A DNA stretch of 64,000 bases from Yersinia alsatica (GTDB taxonomy: Bacteria; Pseudomonadota; Gammaproteobacteria; Enterobacterales; Enterobacteriaceae), in NCBI RefSeq assembly GCF_902170305.1, contig NZ_CABHWW010000024.1, positions 62,001 to 126,000 of the forward strand. Direction: 5' to 3'. Each line of letters begins with the position of its first letter. The stretch's first letter is position 1. The notes beneath the pieces are model-generated. The model saw only the letters and a list, made by a program, of their open reading frames with translations, was not told where the DNA came from and did no database searches. Shown here one piece after another: positions 20,175 through 30,114 of the stretch. The position numbers and the translations under genes were made by a program.

Positions 20175-21095
20175 ATGTCTAACGCCCACTCAACTGTTGA
20201 TTTCAGCCAGCAACTTACTGCACACCAGCAACGAGTTAATCAGGCCATACTGGACTTTATCGCCCCCCTTCCCTTTGGGAACAGTGATTTAGTCAAAGCC
20301 ATGCGCTATGGTGCTGTGCTCGGCGGTAAACGGCTACGCCCGTATCTGGTTTATGCCACCGGCCAAATGTTTGGTTTGTCGCTGGCTAATTTGGATGCTC
20401 CAGCAGCGGCAATTGAATGTATCCATGCTTATTCATTAATGCATGATGATTTGCCGGCAATGGATGACGACGATTTACGTCGTGGGCAGCCAACTTGCCA
20501 TGTGAAGTTTGGCGAAGCCAATGCCATTTTGGCGGGTGACGCGCTACAAACTTTGGCTTTCTCTATACTGTCAGAAGCCCCAATGCCCGACGTGGCAGAT
20601 AAAGATCGCCTGTCAATGATTGCCGAATTAGCCTATGCCAGTGGTGTCGCCGGGATGTGTGGCGGTCAGGCATTGGATTTGGAAGCCGAGGCACGCCAAA
20701 TTTCACTGGCTGATCTCGAGCAGATCCACCGCCACAAAACCGGTGCGTTGATCCGCGCCGCTGTTCGCCTTGGCGCACTGGCTGCAGGAACTCCTGGGCG
20801 TGAAGCATTGCCATTGCTTGACTGTTACGCTGATGCCATCGGTCTGGCCTTTCAGGTACAGGACGATATTTTAGATGTTATCGGCGATACCGCTACAATT
20901 GGTAAACGCCAGGGTTCAGATCAGCAACTGGGAAAAAGTACCTATCCCGCACTTTTGGGATTGGATTGCGCCAAAGCTAAAGCCATGGATCTTTATCAGG
21001 AAGCCATTAGCGCCCTGAATGCGTTGTCAGAGCAATCCTATAACATAGCGCCGCTGCAGGCGTTAGCCTGTTTTATTATTGAGCGCGATAACTAG
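20175..21095 (+). CDS. ispA: Farnesyl diphosphate synthase
   Basis: IspA condenses dimethylallyl or geranyl diphosphate with isopentenyl diphosphate to make farnesyl diphosphate for quinones, undecaprenyl carriers and heme O. The 306-residue protein shows the first Asp-rich motif DDLPAMDDDD and the second QVQDDILD, with GGKRLRP ahead of them. The start MSNAHSTVDF at 20175 lies directly after the xseB stop; a reading five codons longer begins inside xseB and lacks support. Confidence 0.96.
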   Translation: MSNAHSTVDFSQQLTAHQQRVNQAILDFIAPLPFGNSDLVKAMRYGAVLGGKRLRPYLVYATGQMFGLSLANLDAPAAAIECIHAYSLMHDDLPAMDDDDLRRGQPTCHVKFGEANAILAGDALQTLAFSILSEAPMPDVADKDRLSMIAELAYASGVAGMCGGQALDLEAEARQISLADLEQIHRHKTGALIRAAVRLGALAAGTPGREALPLLDCYADAIGLAFQVQDDILDVIGDTATIGKRQGSDQQLGKSTYPALLGLDCAKAKAMDLYQEAISALNALSEQSYNIAPLQALACFIIERDN

Positions 21096-21149
21096 AAATA
21101 TACTGGCAGTCCGTGAATGCCTACTTACCATTTTTGATATGAGCATCGA

Positions 21150-23009
21150 ATGAGTCTTGATATAGCCAAATACCCGACATTGGCACTTGCGGAGAATCCT
21201 GAAGAACTGCGCATGTTGCCGAAAGAAAGTCTGCCGAAGTTATGTGATGAACTCCGGCAGTATTTGCTCGCCTCTGTCAGCCGATCCAGTGGGCATTTTG
21301 CCTCCGGGCTAGGTGTGGTCGAGCTCACTGTCGCGTTGCATTACGTCTACAACACCCCATTTGATCATCTGGTGTGGGACGTGGGCCATCAGGCTTATCC
21401 GCACAAAATATTAACGGGTCGCCGCGAGCAAATTGGCACTATTCGCCAAAAAGATGGTTTGCATCCTTTCCCGTGGCGCGGTGAAAGTGAATATGACGTG
21501 CTTTCTGTCGGTCACTCCTCAACCTCCATCAGTGCGGGTTTGGGGATGGCGGTTGCTGCTGAACGTGAAGGTAAAGGGCGGCGTACCGTGTGTGTCATTG
21601 GTGACGGGGCAATTACTGCCGGTATGGCTTTCGAGGCGATGAATCATGCGGGTGATATTCATTCCGACATGCTGGTTATCCTCAATGATAACGAAATGTC
21701 TATATCAGAAAACGTAGGCGGCCTGAACAACCATTTGGCTCAGTTATTATCTGGCAAGCTCTACGCTAGCCTGCGTGAAGGGGGTAAAAAAGCATTCTCC
21801 GGTTTACCGCCAATTAAAGATTTGCTGAAACGTACTGAAGAACACCTTAAAGGCATGGTCGTGCCTAGCACCTTATTTGAAGAGTTGGGTTTCAATTATA
21901 TTGGCCCGATTGATGGTCACGATGTGCAGGCATTGACGCAAACATTGAAAAATATGCGCGACCTGAAAGGCCCGCAACTGTTGCATATCATGACCAAAAA
22001 GGGCAAAGGCTACGCCCCGGCAGAAAAAGATCCGATCGGCTGGCATGCGGTGCCTAAATTTGATCCGGCCTCCGGCACATTACCGAAGAGTCAGGGCAAC
22101 TTGCCGACTTACTCCAAAATTTTTGGTGAATGGTTATGTGAAACTGCCGCTAAAGACAGCCAATTAATGGCCGTTACCCCGGCCATGCGTGAAGGCTCCG
22201 GTATGGTGCGCTTCTCGCGCGAATACCCGCAGCAGTATTTTGATGTTGCGATAGCGGAACAGCACGCTGTCACTTTTGCAGCAGGCTTGGCTATTGGTGG
22301 CTATAAACCTGTCGTGGCGATCTATTCGACTTTCCTACAGCGAGCTTACGACCAGTTGATTCATGATGTTGCCATCCAGAATCTGCCGGTATTATTCGCT
22401 ATTGACCGTGGTGGTTTGGTGGGTGCCGATGGTCAAACCCATCAGGGCGCGTTCGATCTTTCATTCATGCGCTGCATTCCTAATATGGTCATCATGGCTC
22501 CAAGTGATGAGAACGAATGCCGCCAAATGCTACACACCGGTTATCACCACAATGGGCCAGCAGCAGTGCGCTACCCACGAGGCAATGGCACCGGGGCAGT
22601 ACTGGAGCCATTAGAGATCTTGCCTATCGGTAAAGGAATTGTGCGCCGTGAAGGTGAAAAAGTTGCCATTTTGTGCTTCGGTACGTTATTGGCCCAAGCA
22701 CAGATTGTCGCCGATAACCTTAATGCCACGTTGGTAGATATGCGTTTCGTCAAACCATTGGATGAAGAGCTAATATTAGAGATGGCAGCCAGCCACGAAG
22801 TTTTAGTCACGCTGGAAGAAAATGCCATTATGGGCGGTGCGGGCAGTGGTGTGAATGAGTTGCTGATGGCAAAACGACAGTTAGTCCCAGTGCTCAACCT
22901 TGGTTTACCTGACCACTTTATTCCGCAAGGTGAACAAGATGAAATGCGGGCTGAATTTGGTTTGGATGCCGCAGGTATACAGCGCCAGATTGAAGCATGG
23001 CTGGCGTGA
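21150..23009 (+). CDS. dxs: 1-deoxy-D-xylulose-5-phosphate synthase
   Basis: Dxs catalyses the first step of the methylerythritol phosphate pathway, joining pyruvate and glyceraldehyde 3-phosphate with thiamine diphosphate. The 619 residues are full length, with the thiamine diphosphate motif [18 protein letters not shown] and active-site segments VGHSSTS and [10 protein letters not shown]. It follows ispA by 54 bases and supplies the precursors IspA uses. A terminator lies 12 bases past its stop. Confidence 0.98.
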   Translation: MSLDIAKYPTLALAENPEELRMLPKESLPKLCDELRQYLLASVSRSSGHFASGLGVVELTVALHYVYNTPFDHLVWDVGHQAYPHKILTGRREQIGTIRQKDGLHPFPWRGESEYDVLSVGHSSTSISAGLGMAVAAEREGKGRRTVCVIGDGAITAGMAFEAMNHAGDIHSDMLVILNDNEMSISENVGGLNNHLAQLLSGKLYASLREGGKKAFSGLPPIKDLLKRTEEHLKGMVVPSTLFEELGFNYIGPIDGHDVQALTQTLKNMRDLKGPQLLHIMTKKGKGYAPAEKDPIGWHAVPKFDPASGTLPKSQGNLPTYSKIFGEWLCETAAKDSQLMAVTPAMREGSGMVRFSREYPQQYFDVAIAEQHAVTFAAGLAIGGYKPVVAIYSTFLQRAYDQLIHDVAIQNLPVLFAIDRGGLVGADGQTHQGAFDLSFMRCIPNMVIMAPSDENECRQMLHTGYHHNGPAAVRYPRGNGTGAVLEPLEILPIGKGIVRREGEKVAILCFGTLLAQAQIVADNLNATLVDMRFVKPLDEELILEMAASHEVLVTLEENAIMGGAGSGVNELLMAKRQLVPVLNLGLPDHFIPQGEQDEMRAEFGLDAAGIQRQIEAWLA

Positions 23010-23020
23010 TAACTCAATTT

Positions 23021-23050
23021 AAGGCATAACCACGCGGTTATGCCTTTATT
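23021..23050 (+). terminator. Terminator after dxs
   Basis: AAGGCATAACC pairs with GGTTATGCCTT around a four-base loop and is followed by TATT. It should end the xseB-ispA-dxs message before the ERIC elements. Confidence 0.8.
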
Positions 23051-23059
23051 CTATTCAGC

Positions 23060-23178
23060 ACCGCCAACTCCCCCTGCAACTTGGAAGATGGTAAGCGAAA
23101 TAATCCTGATGAGCTGATATAAGTCAGTGATTCGGGTTATTAAGCGCAGCCAACACACCTGTAACTTGAAAGATGACC
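23060..23178. repeat. ERIC element, degenerate 5' half
   Basis: The segment ATAATCCTGATGAGCT, then GTGATTCGGGTTATTAAGCG and CTGTAACTTGAAAGATGAC, follows the ERIC consensus (AATCCCCAGGAGCTTACAT, AGTAAGTGACTGGGGTGAGCG, CAACTTGAAGTATGACGGGTAT). The first about 35 bases are diverged and the terminal GGGTAT is lost. Its right half is nearly identical to that of the next copy. Confidence 0.8.
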
Positions 23179-23184
23179 GCACAG

Positions 23185-23309
23185 ATACCCTATAGATTTC
23201 AAGGTACAGGAAGGCGGCAAGCGAGATAATCCTGATGAGCTTACATCAGTAAGTGATTCGGGTTATTAAGCGCAGCCAACACACCTGTAACTTGAAAGAT
23301 GACGGGTAT
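23185..23309. repeat. ERIC element, complete
   Basis: A 125-base element with terminal inverted repeats ATACCC (23185-23190) and GGGTAT (23304-23309) and the ERIC core AATCCTGATGAGCTTACATC / AGTAAGTGATTCGGGTTA. Its last base is the first base of the pgpA stop triplet (TCA on plus), so the insertion abuts pgpA. It can form a long hairpin in a pgpA transcript. Confidence 0.88.
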
Positions 23310-23806
23310 CAGTAAAACAAATCTATTGGCCAATAATGCCCAATAACAAAAATAATCGCGGCAGCAATTACACCAGCGATAATATCATCAATCATTATCC
23401 CCATGCCGCCATGGACATTGCGGTCAAACCAGCGAATCGGCCAAGGCTTCCAGATATCAAAAATACGGAATGCCACAAAACCGGCGGCGACCCATTGCCA
23501 ATCATTCACTGGCAAGGCCATCAAGGTAATCCACATTCCGACAAATTCGTCCCACACGATACTGCCGTGGTCATGAACTCGCATATCTTTGGCAGTACGA
23601 TGACAGATATAGACACCGATACAGATGCTAAACATCACTGCCAGAGAATAAACTTGCCAGGGTAACTGAATTAATAACAGCCAGAATGGGATAGCAGCAA
23701 TCGACCCCATGGTGCCCGGAGCCCACGGAGACAACCCGCTGCCAAAGCCGGTTGCCAACAAGTGCCAGGGGTTAGATAGCCGCAGACGACGTTTGGCTTC
23801 ATCCAT
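23309..23806 (-). CDS. pgpA: Phosphatidylglycerophosphatase A
   Basis: PgpA dephosphorylates phosphatidylglycerophosphate to phosphatidylglycerol in the inner membrane. The 165-residue protein has the family opening [24 protein letters not shown], the acidic motif VWDEFVGMW and about four membrane spans. It overlaps the end of thiL by eight bases and closes the nusB-thiL-pgpA cluster. An ERIC element follows its stop immediately. Confidence 0.96.
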   Translation of the reverse strand: MDEAKRRLRLSNPWHLLATGFGSGLSPWAPGTMGSIAAIPFWLLLIQLPWQVYSLAVMFSICIGVYICHRTAKDMRVHDHGSIVWDEFVGMWITLMALPVNDWQWVAAGFVAFRIFDIWKPWPIRWFDRNVHGGMGIMIDDIIAGVIAAAIIFVIGHYWPIDLFY

Positions 23807-24788
23807 GGGATTTACCTACTGAGAAATGGTCAAAACCCTGAAAATCCAACTCAACAGCTTTACCTTCGCGGAAAAACTTGAGCCCTTCCGACTGCGGGCC
23901 AATCTGGCCAATACAAGTATAACCAGCGCCGGTGTTACTCAGTGCGACTTCCAGAGCACCGCGGTTTATCTCCGGTACAGTGAAGCACAGTTCATAATCT
24001 TCACCGCCACTCAATGCCCAGCGCAGGGCTTGTTCAGCATCCACCTGCCGTGTTAATGCATCAGAATAGGGTAATTCATCCAGTTCAATGCGTGCCCCAC
24101 AATGACTGACTTTCAAAATGTGTTGCAGATCAGAAATCAGCCCGTCCGAAATATCAATCGCGGAACTGGCAAGATCACGTAATGCTTGCCCCTGCAATAT
24201 GCGTGGCTGTGGTCGTAAATGGCGATGAATTAACGCCGCACGGTCTGATTCATTATCAACCCGCAGTTCATCTTGCAAGATAGCCAAACCAGCAGCGCTG
24301 TCCCCCAAAGTGCCGGTGACATAAATCCAGTCACCAATCCGCGCCCCTGCACGAGTCAATGCCCGCCCTTCTGGTACTAAGCCCTGAATAGTTAATGTCA
24401 GACTCAGTGGCCCACGCGTGGTATCGCCACCAATCAATTGCATACCGTAATAATTCAGTTGATCAAACAAGCTGTCGCTGAATTTTTGCAACCAATCTTC
24501 ATTAACATTAGGGAGAGTCAGTGCGAGAGATAACCAAGCAGGATCGGCACCCATTGCAGCTAAATCGCTAAGGTTTACCGCTAAAGATTTGTAACCAAGA
24601 TCAGCCGGATCAATATCCGGAAGGAAATGAATACCGGACACCAGTGTATCTGTACTGATGGCCAACAGCTGTTTATCTGCCACTGTAAGAAGTGCGCAGT
24701 CATCTCCAATACCCAACTCTACATCCCGGCGATTACTTCTGAACCGGTCAAAGTAGCGGGCAATGAGGTCAAATTCGCCACATGCCAT
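23799..24788 (-). CDS. thiL: Thiamine-monophosphate kinase
   Basis: ThiL phosphorylates thiamine monophosphate to the active cofactor thiamine diphosphate, which Dxs encoded nearby requires. The 329 residues show the AIR-synthase-like ATP-binding fold with GIGDDCALL near residues 22-30, [12 protein letters not shown], and GGDTTRGPL. It overlaps pgpA by eight bases. A hairpin and repeat-like DNA separate it from nusB, so it may have its own promoter. Confidence 0.97.
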   Translation of the reverse strand: MACGEFDLIARYFDRFRSNRRDVELGIGDDCALLTVADKQLLAISTDTLVSGIHFLPDIDPADLGYKSLAVNLSDLAAMGADPAWLSLALTLPNVNEDWLQKFSDSLFDQLNYYGMQLIGGDTTRGPLSLTLTIQGLVPEGRALTRAGARIGDWIYVTGTLGDSAAGLAILQDELRVDNESDRAALIHRHLRPQPRILQGQALRDLASSAIDISDGLISDLQHILKVSHCGARIELDELPYSDALTRQVDAEQALRWALSGGEDYELCFTVPEINRGALEVALSNTGAGYTCIGQIGPQSEGLKFFREGKAVELDFQGFDHFSVGKSHG

Positions 24789-24822
24789 AATACAATTCCA
24801 GAAATGTTTGCCGATACATGAT

Positions 24823-24845
24823 TAAGGCCGGAAACCGGCCTTAAT
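24823..24845 (-). terminator. Hairpin between nusB and thiL
   Basis: AAGGCCGG and CCGGCCTT form a perfect stem with a three-base loop, followed on the minus strand by AATC. The U-tail is poor, so it may be an attenuator or RNA-stability hairpin rather than a full terminator within the nusB-thiL unit. Confidence 0.5.
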
Positions 24846-24848
24846 TCA

Positions 24849-24930
24849 AACTACTTCAGGTATAGCCCAAATAGCTTCAAGTTGCAGGGAGCTAATAGTC
24901 CTGTAGCTTCAAGTACCAAGGTGTATAACA
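24849..24930. repeat. ERIC-like remnant between nusB and thiL
   Basis: The gap contains AGCTTCAAGTTGCAGG and, 30 bases on, AGCTTCAAGTACCAAGGTGTAT. The first matches the ERIC left end (TACTTCAAGTTGCAG) with TATAGCCC before it. The middle of ERIC is missing. It may be a decayed or internally deleted element. Confidence 0.4.
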
Positions 24931-24933
24931 AGA

Positions 24934-25350
24934 TTATTTTTTCTTACGTACCATCGGAGCTATCTTATCGAGCACTCCGTTGACGAACTTATGGCTATCT
25001 TCCGCACCGAAAGTTTTGGCGAGTTCGATCGCTTCATTGATTGCCACTTTATAAGGGACATCATTGCGTTTGCTCAGTTCAAACAGAGCAATACGCAGAA
25101 CCGCTCTTTCAACCTGGCCTAATTCTTCGAGCTGGCGGGAAAGAACTGGCGCCATCAACGCATCCAGAGATGCAGCATTAACAGCAACCCCAGACAGCAA
25201 TTCGCGAAAATAGGCGATGTCTACGTCTTTGACATCCTGCTCCGACAGGAACTGTAATTCAACATCAGCGATGTCGTTTTTAGACAACTGCCAAGAGTAA
25301 AGCGCTTGAACAGCGCACTCACGAGCGCGGCGACGAGCAGCAGGTTTCAC
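24934..25350 (-). CDS. nusB: Transcription antitermination factor NusB
   Basis: NusB binds boxA RNA with NusE (ribosomal S10) in rRNA antitermination complexes. The 138-residue protein carries the family segments [16 protein letters not shown] and [13 protein letters not shown]. The start is a GTG at 25350 preceded by AAGGGGAATTCC; no upstream ATG is available. It follows ribE by 25 bases in a ribD-ribE-nusB order, as in E. coli. Confidence 0.97.
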   Translation of the reverse strand: MKPAARRRARECAVQALYSWQLSKNDIADVELQFLSEQDVKDVDIAYFRELLSGVAVNAASLDALMAPVLSRQLEELGQVERAVLRIALFELSKRNDVPYKVAINEAIELAKTFGAEDSHKFVNGVLDKIAPMVRKKK

Positions 25351-25375
25351 GGAATTCCCCTTAACTTAACTAAAT

Positions 25376-25846
25376 TCAGCCTTTAATAGCTTTGATTACA
25401 TTAATCATTTCAAGCGCGGTCAGGGCAGCTTCTGCACCTTTATTACCCGCTTTAGTACCGGCACGCTCAATTGCTTGCTCAATACTCTCTGTGGTCAGCA
25501 CACCGAAAGCGACTGGGATATCACTGTTCATGGCAACACTTGATAGACCAGAACTTGCTTCACCAGCAACATACTCAAAGTGCGCAGTGCCCCCACGGAT
25601 AACTGTACCTAGCGCAATTACCGCATCGTAACGATTTGTTTTTGCTAACACATTGGCAACCAGCGGCAACTCATAGGCACCCGGCACCCAAACAACAGTA
25701 ATGTTGTCGTCCGAGACTTGGCCAATGCGCTTAAGGGCATCAATGGCACCCTCCAGCAGGCTGTCGTTGATAAAGTTGTTAAAACGCGCAATTGCAATCG
25801 CCACGCGGGCATTAGGAGTAGCAACAACACCTTCGATAACGTTCAT
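25376..25846 (-). CDS. ribE: 6,7-dimethyl-8-ribityllumazine synthase
   Basis: RibE (RibH) condenses the ribD product with dihydroxybutanone phosphate to form lumazine, the penultimate riboflavin intermediate; 60 copies form an icosahedral shell. The 156 residues are the E. coli length from [12 protein letters not shown]. Active-site segments [17 protein letters not shown] and [14 protein letters not shown] are present. The ATG at 25846 after GAGGAAAG is preferred over the reading four codons longer. Confidence 0.97.
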   Translation of the reverse strand: MNVIEGVVATPNARVAIAIARFNNFINDSLLEGAIDALKRIGQVSDDNITVVWVPGAYELPLVANVLAKTNRYDAVIALGTVIRGGTAHFEYVAGEASSGLSSVAMNSDIPVAFGVLTTESIEQAIERAGTKAGNKGAEAALTALEMINVIKAIKG

Positions 25847-25981
25847 AGCTTTCCTCAATATGGGTTCATACCCCGCAGGGGGGCGGATTCTATCATATTC
25901 TTTCGTGCCCCGCCCCTGCGCATTTGTAAAACGCGGGCAAGGCTGTGATTGGGCTTTGGGGATCTCAGCCGAATAATGTCA

Positions 25982-27091
25982 TTAATACTTCGGTTTCAAA
26001 CGCAAGCGGAGATCTGGCCCCACCCGACGCACATCACTGAATTCAAATTCTGGGGCTTGCGATAAATGGGTTAATCCTGCTAACTGGCACAAGCCACGAG
26101 CATCGCTACCTAATAGTTTTGGCGCGATATAAAGAATCAACTCATCAACCACACCCGCCTGCAACAATGCCCCGGCCAATTGCGGCCCAGCTTCAACCCA
26201 CACCGAGTTAATTTGCCGTTTACCCAGTTGCATCATCAATAAAACCAAATCCACGCCATTGCCATGACGAGGTAACAAAAGTTGCTCGACGTTGGCAGGC
26301 CATGGCTGTTCATCCGCCTCAACCCGAGCCAACCAGCATGCACCCTCTTGCTGTATAACTTGGTGCTCGGGCGTCACACGGTTATGGCTATCAAGAATAA
26401 TACGGGTCGGCTGGCGCAAGGTATCTTGGGAATACCGCGCTTGAGTCTCCGCATCTAGCTCCTGCCAGCGTACCGTCAGAGAAGGATCATCAGCCAGAAC
26501 AGTGGCGCTGGTACTGAGGATCGCCGAGCTTTCGGCACGAAAACGCTGCACATCCTGGCGCGCCTGTGGCGAAGTAATCCACTGGCTTTCACCCGAGGCC
26601 ATCGCCGTACGACCATCCAGCGATGCCGCCATTTTCAATTGCAAATAGGGAAAACCGGTGCGCATCCGTTTCAGGAAACCAAGATTAACGGCTTCGGCTT
26701 CAGCCAGCATCAGACCGTGATCAACTGCAATCCCTGCTTGCTTTAGCTTATATAATCCACGCCCGGCAACCTGAGGATTGGGGTCTTGCATGGCCGCGAC
26801 CACACGAACCACTCCTGCCGCCACCAGTGCATCGGCACAAGGCGGCGTGCGCCCATGATGGCTACAGGGTTCAAGGGTGACATAGGCTGTAGCTCCCCGT
26901 GCTTTCTCACCCGCCATACGCAGCGCATGGACTTCCGCATGGGGTTCTCCGGCACGTAGGTGATAACCTTCGCCAACAATCTCGCCATCGCGCACCAGAA
27001 CACACCCGACATTAGGGTTAGGCGACGTAGTAAAACGCCCCAACCGCGCCAATTCAAAGGCGCGGGCCATATAGAACTCATCGGGCTGCAT
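25982..27091 (-). CDS. ribD: Bifunctional riboflavin deaminase/reductase RibD
   Basis: RibD performs the second and third steps of riboflavin synthesis: deamination of the pyrimidine, then reduction of the ribosyl side chain with NADPH. The 369 residues contain an N-terminal cytidine-deaminase-like zinc site (HAEVHAL and PCSHHGRTPPCADAL) and a C-terminal dihydrofolate-reductase-like domain from about residue 147 (LKMAASLDGRTA). It lies 57 bases after nrdR. No FMN riboswitch is seen ahead of it. Confidence 0.97.
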   Translation of the reverse strand: MQPDEFYMARAFELARLGRFTTSPNPNVGCVLVRDGEIVGEGYHLRAGEPHAEVHALRMAGEKARGATAYVTLEPCSHHGRTPPCADALVAAGVVRVVAAMQDPNPQVAGRGLYKLKQAGIAVDHGLMLAEAEAVNLGFLKRMRTGFPYLQLKMAASLDGRTAMASGESQWITSPQARQDVQRFRAESSAILSTSATVLADDPSLTVRWQELDAETQARYSQDTLRQPTRIILDSHNRVTPEHQVIQQEGACWLARVEADEQPWPANVEQLLLPRHGNGVDLVLLMMQLGKRQINSVWVEAGPQLAGALLQAGVVDELILYIAPKLLGSDARGLCQLAGLTHLSQAPEFEFSDVRRVGPDLRLRLKPKY

Positions 27092-27148
27092 GGTTTTCCT
27101 TACTTTTTATGCTGCAATACTGTGCTAAAAGCTTTACTGATACGCCGA

Positions 27149-27598
27149 CTAATCCTGCAAACGGGCAATCTCTTCACCGAATTCGCGAATATCTTCAAAG
27201 CTGCGATAGACCGAGGCAAAGCGGATATAGGCAACTTTATCTAAGCGTTTCAATGCTTCCATCACCAAGTTACCCACCATTTTGGTCGGGACTTCGCGTT
27301 CGCCAGTGGCGCGCAGTTGGGATTTAATATGGCTGATGGCGGTTTCGACATCATCAGAACTGACAGGCCGTTTTTCTAATGCTTTTAGCATCCCGCGCCG
27401 TAATTTATCTTCATTGAATGGCTCGCGCACATCATCACTTTTAATGACGCGCGGGAGCACCAATTCAGCCACTTCAAAAGTGGTAAAGCGTTCATTACAA
27501 TCTAAACACTGGCGGCGACGGCGCACTTGCGAACCATCGCTCACCAGACGGGAGTCAATGACTTTGGTATCCACAGCGGCACAAAACGGGCAATGCAT
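27149..27598 (-). CDS. nrdR: Transcriptional repressor NrdR
   Basis: NrdR represses ribonucleotide reductase operons in response to ATP/dATP. The 149-residue protein has an N-terminal zinc ribbon (CPFC and CLDC pairs) followed by basic residues RRRRQ, then an ATP-cone domain beginning [14 protein letters not shown]. It heads the nrdR-ribD-ribE-nusB cluster. Confidence 0.98.
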   Translation of the reverse strand: MHCPFCAAVDTKVIDSRLVSDGSQVRRRRQCLDCNERFTTFEVAELVLPRVIKSDDVREPFNEDKLRRGMLKALEKRPVSSDDVETAISHIKSQLRATGEREVPTKMVGNLVMEALKRLDKVAYIRFASVYRSFEDIREFGEEIARLQD

Positions 27599-27669
27599 AG
27601 CGCTTCCTGATTGGTGAGCTTAAACTTAGCCACAGTTTACCGCGAACTGCCGCGACAACAAAGGCCGGA

Positions 27670-30114
27670 TCAGTCAGTGTTGTGTATCAAAGCGCTATTT
27701 GACGGTTCAGATAGGGTTGGCGCGGCTGCCTGCTCCCCAGACCACCAAGATTTAATCGCACCTTTACGATATTTCCATGCTTCTCCCCAACTGACATCGT
27801 GGCTATCCAGGTAAAAGTCTTTTTGGTAAACCAAGCCTGACATCGCATCAGTCAGTTGTTTGCTCATCTCACTTTTTTCCAACTTGGGTTTACACTTTAT
27901 AAAGAGATAGAAGATACCGACACAACAGATTCCGATAGCAAGTACCGGGGCCAAAGCCGCACCGCCAATACCGGCAACCAGCACCCCCACAGAAAGCACC
28001 GCAGCTAAAGGAGCAACAACCTTAACTCTGGTTAAGAATTTATTAAAATTGATTGATTTTGATTGTTGCTTAAGATCAACACATTCCGATGCCACTGAAT
28101 AGCAAAAGGCAAAAGTCACTTTTTTGGCCATATCTACCGAGAGCAGACGATTTGATATTAAATAATCTAATGTTTCAGCCTGTTTTTCTATTCGGTTAAG
28201 TCCCTCGTTAATTACTTGGTATTTATAGTTATTTAAAGCAGTTTTTTCATAGTTTTGATTGTTTAAATTTCTATTGAGTATCTCTCTTAACTTTCTTATC
28301 GTATCTATGGGTTTATCATTTTCCCCACCCAAATAAGTCTTCGTAGTTACATTTCCAATGATGTTCCCCCATTTAACATTTAACCACCGCTTAGCTGAAA
28401 TAAACATCCCCTGTGGTTCGGTGTACAGGGAGGGATGAATATCAAAGGCAAGTGCCTGGTCGAAATAGTACTCTTGCAATTCTTTAAGGGAAGTACCTTT
28501 AGCCGGTAATGCAGGAAAGTCATTTAATTGAGTATTAACATATTTTAGATGCTTGCCAATAAAACCCATTAAATCACTTAAATGCGTTATTTTATCTCTT
28601 ATCGACTCTTCTGTATCTTGATTTAAAGCCACATGCACATTATCCCCATTTAATAATGGCTGTAATTGCATGTGTGCGCCAAGACGAGACACTTTCAAAT
28701 ACTCAGCTATCTTTTCACTAAATGATCCATTCGACTTGTGCTTCTTTAGCAGTTCAGTCAGCATTAATGCTATCTTTTCGTTACTCTCAGGAAAATTTCT
28801 GATAATAATATTCCCATTACTCTCCAATTCAATTGATGCAGTGCTCCTGGGGGTTAAGTTTCTCAAATCAGATTTTATTTTCTTATAATGCTCTGGTTGT
28901 AGTAGAGATTTATTTTTATCTGGGCCATTTACATATTCATTGAGTATTTTCTGAAGTAACAGCCCATTGTCACAAGTTACCTCGCTGCCTTTAACATAAA
29001 AATCCTCTGGGTAACCACGCATTTTTCCAAACAGATCTTCGGCTTCTTTATTTTTAAAGAAATCAACTAATAAGTTAAATCGTGAACTTTGCGGTGACTG
29101 GCTAGTACTATTTTTTATTCTATTAACTTCTTGGCAAAAACGCTCTATTGTGTCGATACTTCCTGCTAGAGTAATATCTTTCTTACCGTTATAGGCATTA
29201 ACAACTTTCTCGTTATACAGATTTATTAGTTGTTCAATCTTCGGTTCAGGAGCTAAAAAAGGATTGCCATGAGCTTCACTAGGCCTTACTGCAACTTGCC
29301 GTTGATTGGGCACAGTGGAGGCTGTTAATTCATCTGGCTTTAAATATATGGGCTCGGTTCTAGCAACTGTTGGTTGCGAGTTGAAATAATGAATATTATC
29401 TTGAGTAAAACATTTGTCATTTATTTCGTTTATAATCTGGTGTTCTTTATCAATTAGCTGGTAGAAAAAACTATTTTTTTTCTGCGTTCCTATGACGTCC
29501 CTAACATCGTCATGCTTAGCGAAATCAATTAATATAGGTTTAAGATTACTACGTGTTTTAGAATTTATACGGCCATAGACTTTATTAATTTCATGACAAA
29601 GTCCTTCTACAGTTAAAATATCACTTCCCAATTCAATATCTTTTCCCCCTTTATACTTTCCGATGACGTTAGTCCGGTACAACTCAAGCAATCTTTCAAC
29701 CTCTGGGGGTATTTCATCAAATGGATTAGTCGACTCATTCACTGAACTTACTTCTCCTGCACCTTTATTACTCCAAGGTATTGGATAGAAGTGACCGTGA
29801 ATTTCTTTTATTTCATATTTCTCATTAATTTTTGAAAATTCATCCTGCCGAATCATCTCAATGAAAGATGAACAGCCATTTTTACTTTTATTCCCCTCAA
29901 GATAAACATTGATGCTATTTATTAGATCATTTAAAGAAGAGCTATTTTTAATACTTTCAAAAAAATAGGGATATTTTTCTTTTTCGATGTATAAACTATT
30001 AACTATTTTTATCTTTATTTCATTAAATATATTATTGCAATCCTGTCCTTCTGACTCTGACATAATATAATCAACATGAATACTATCACTTGAATTAATT
30101 GATGATGTTCGCAT
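27670..30114 (-). CDS. Unrecognised 814-residue repeat protein with hydrophobic hairpin
   Basis: I do not recognise this protein. The ATG at 30114 sits five bases past AGGGGG, so I start there rather than at a TTG five codons earlier. Residues about 130-217 (NPFDEIPPEVERLLELY onward) and 284-373 (NPFLAPEPKIEQLINLY onward) are clear divergent repeats; both carry GGKDI or GKKDI, a Cys-x-Glu helix (LCHEINKVYG, FCQEVNRIKN) and a hydrophobic ILIDF/LLVDF block ending FFYQ/DFYV. Residues about 45-110 look like a third, weaker copy. Residues 697-740 form two adjacent hydrophobic spans around VAGIGGAALAP, followed by a 70-residue polar tail. The N-terminus is Ser-rich with no signal peptide. Codon use is strongly AT-rich against its neighbours, which suggests transfer. 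It stands alone where E. coli has tsx and yajI. A secreted effector or membrane-inserting toxin is possible but unproven. Confidence 0.85.
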   Translation of the reverse strand: MRTSSINSSDSIHVDYIMSESEGQDCNNIFNEIKIKIVNSLYIEKEKYPYFFESIKNSSSLNDLINSINVYLEGNKSKNGCSSFIEMIRQDEFSKINEKYEIKEIHGHFYPIPWSNKGAGEVSSVNESTNPFDEIPPEVERLLELYRTNVIGKYKGGKDIELGSDILTVEGLCHEINKVYGRINSKTRSNLKPILIDFAKHDDVRDVIGTQKKNSFFYQLIDKEHQIINEINDKCFTQDNIHYFNSQPTVARTEPIYLKPDELTASTVPNQRQVAVRPSEAHGNPFLAPEPKIEQLINLYNEKVVNAYNGKKDITLAGSIDTIERFCQEVNRIKNSTSQSPQSSRFNLLVDFFKNKEAEDLFGKMRGYPEDFYVKGSEVTCDNGLLLQKILNEYVNGPDKNKSLLQPEHYKKIKSDLRNLTPRSTASIELESNGNIIIRNFPESNEKIALMLTELLKKHKSNGSFSEKIAEYLKVSRLGAHMQLQPLLNGDNVHVALNQDTEESIRDKITHLSDLMGFIGKHLKYVNTQLNDFPALPAKGTSLKELQEYYFDQALAFDIHPSLYTEPQGMFISAKRWLNVKWGNIIGNVTTKTYLGGENDKPIDTIRKLREILNRNLNNQNYEKTALNNYKYQVINEGLNRIEKQAETLDYLISNRLLSVDMAKKVTFAFCYSVASECVDLKQQSKSINFNKFLTRVKVVAPLAAVLSVGVLVAGIGGAALAPVLAIGICCVGIFYLFIKCKPKLEKSEMSKQLTDAMSGLVYQKDFYLDSHDVSWGEAWKYRKGAIKSWWSGEQAAAPTLSEPSNSALIHNTD

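Noticed and set aside
25860-25981. FMN riboswitch ahead of ribE/ribD
   Set aside because: No conserved RFN-type junction sequences; the gap is too short and lies between ribD and ribE.
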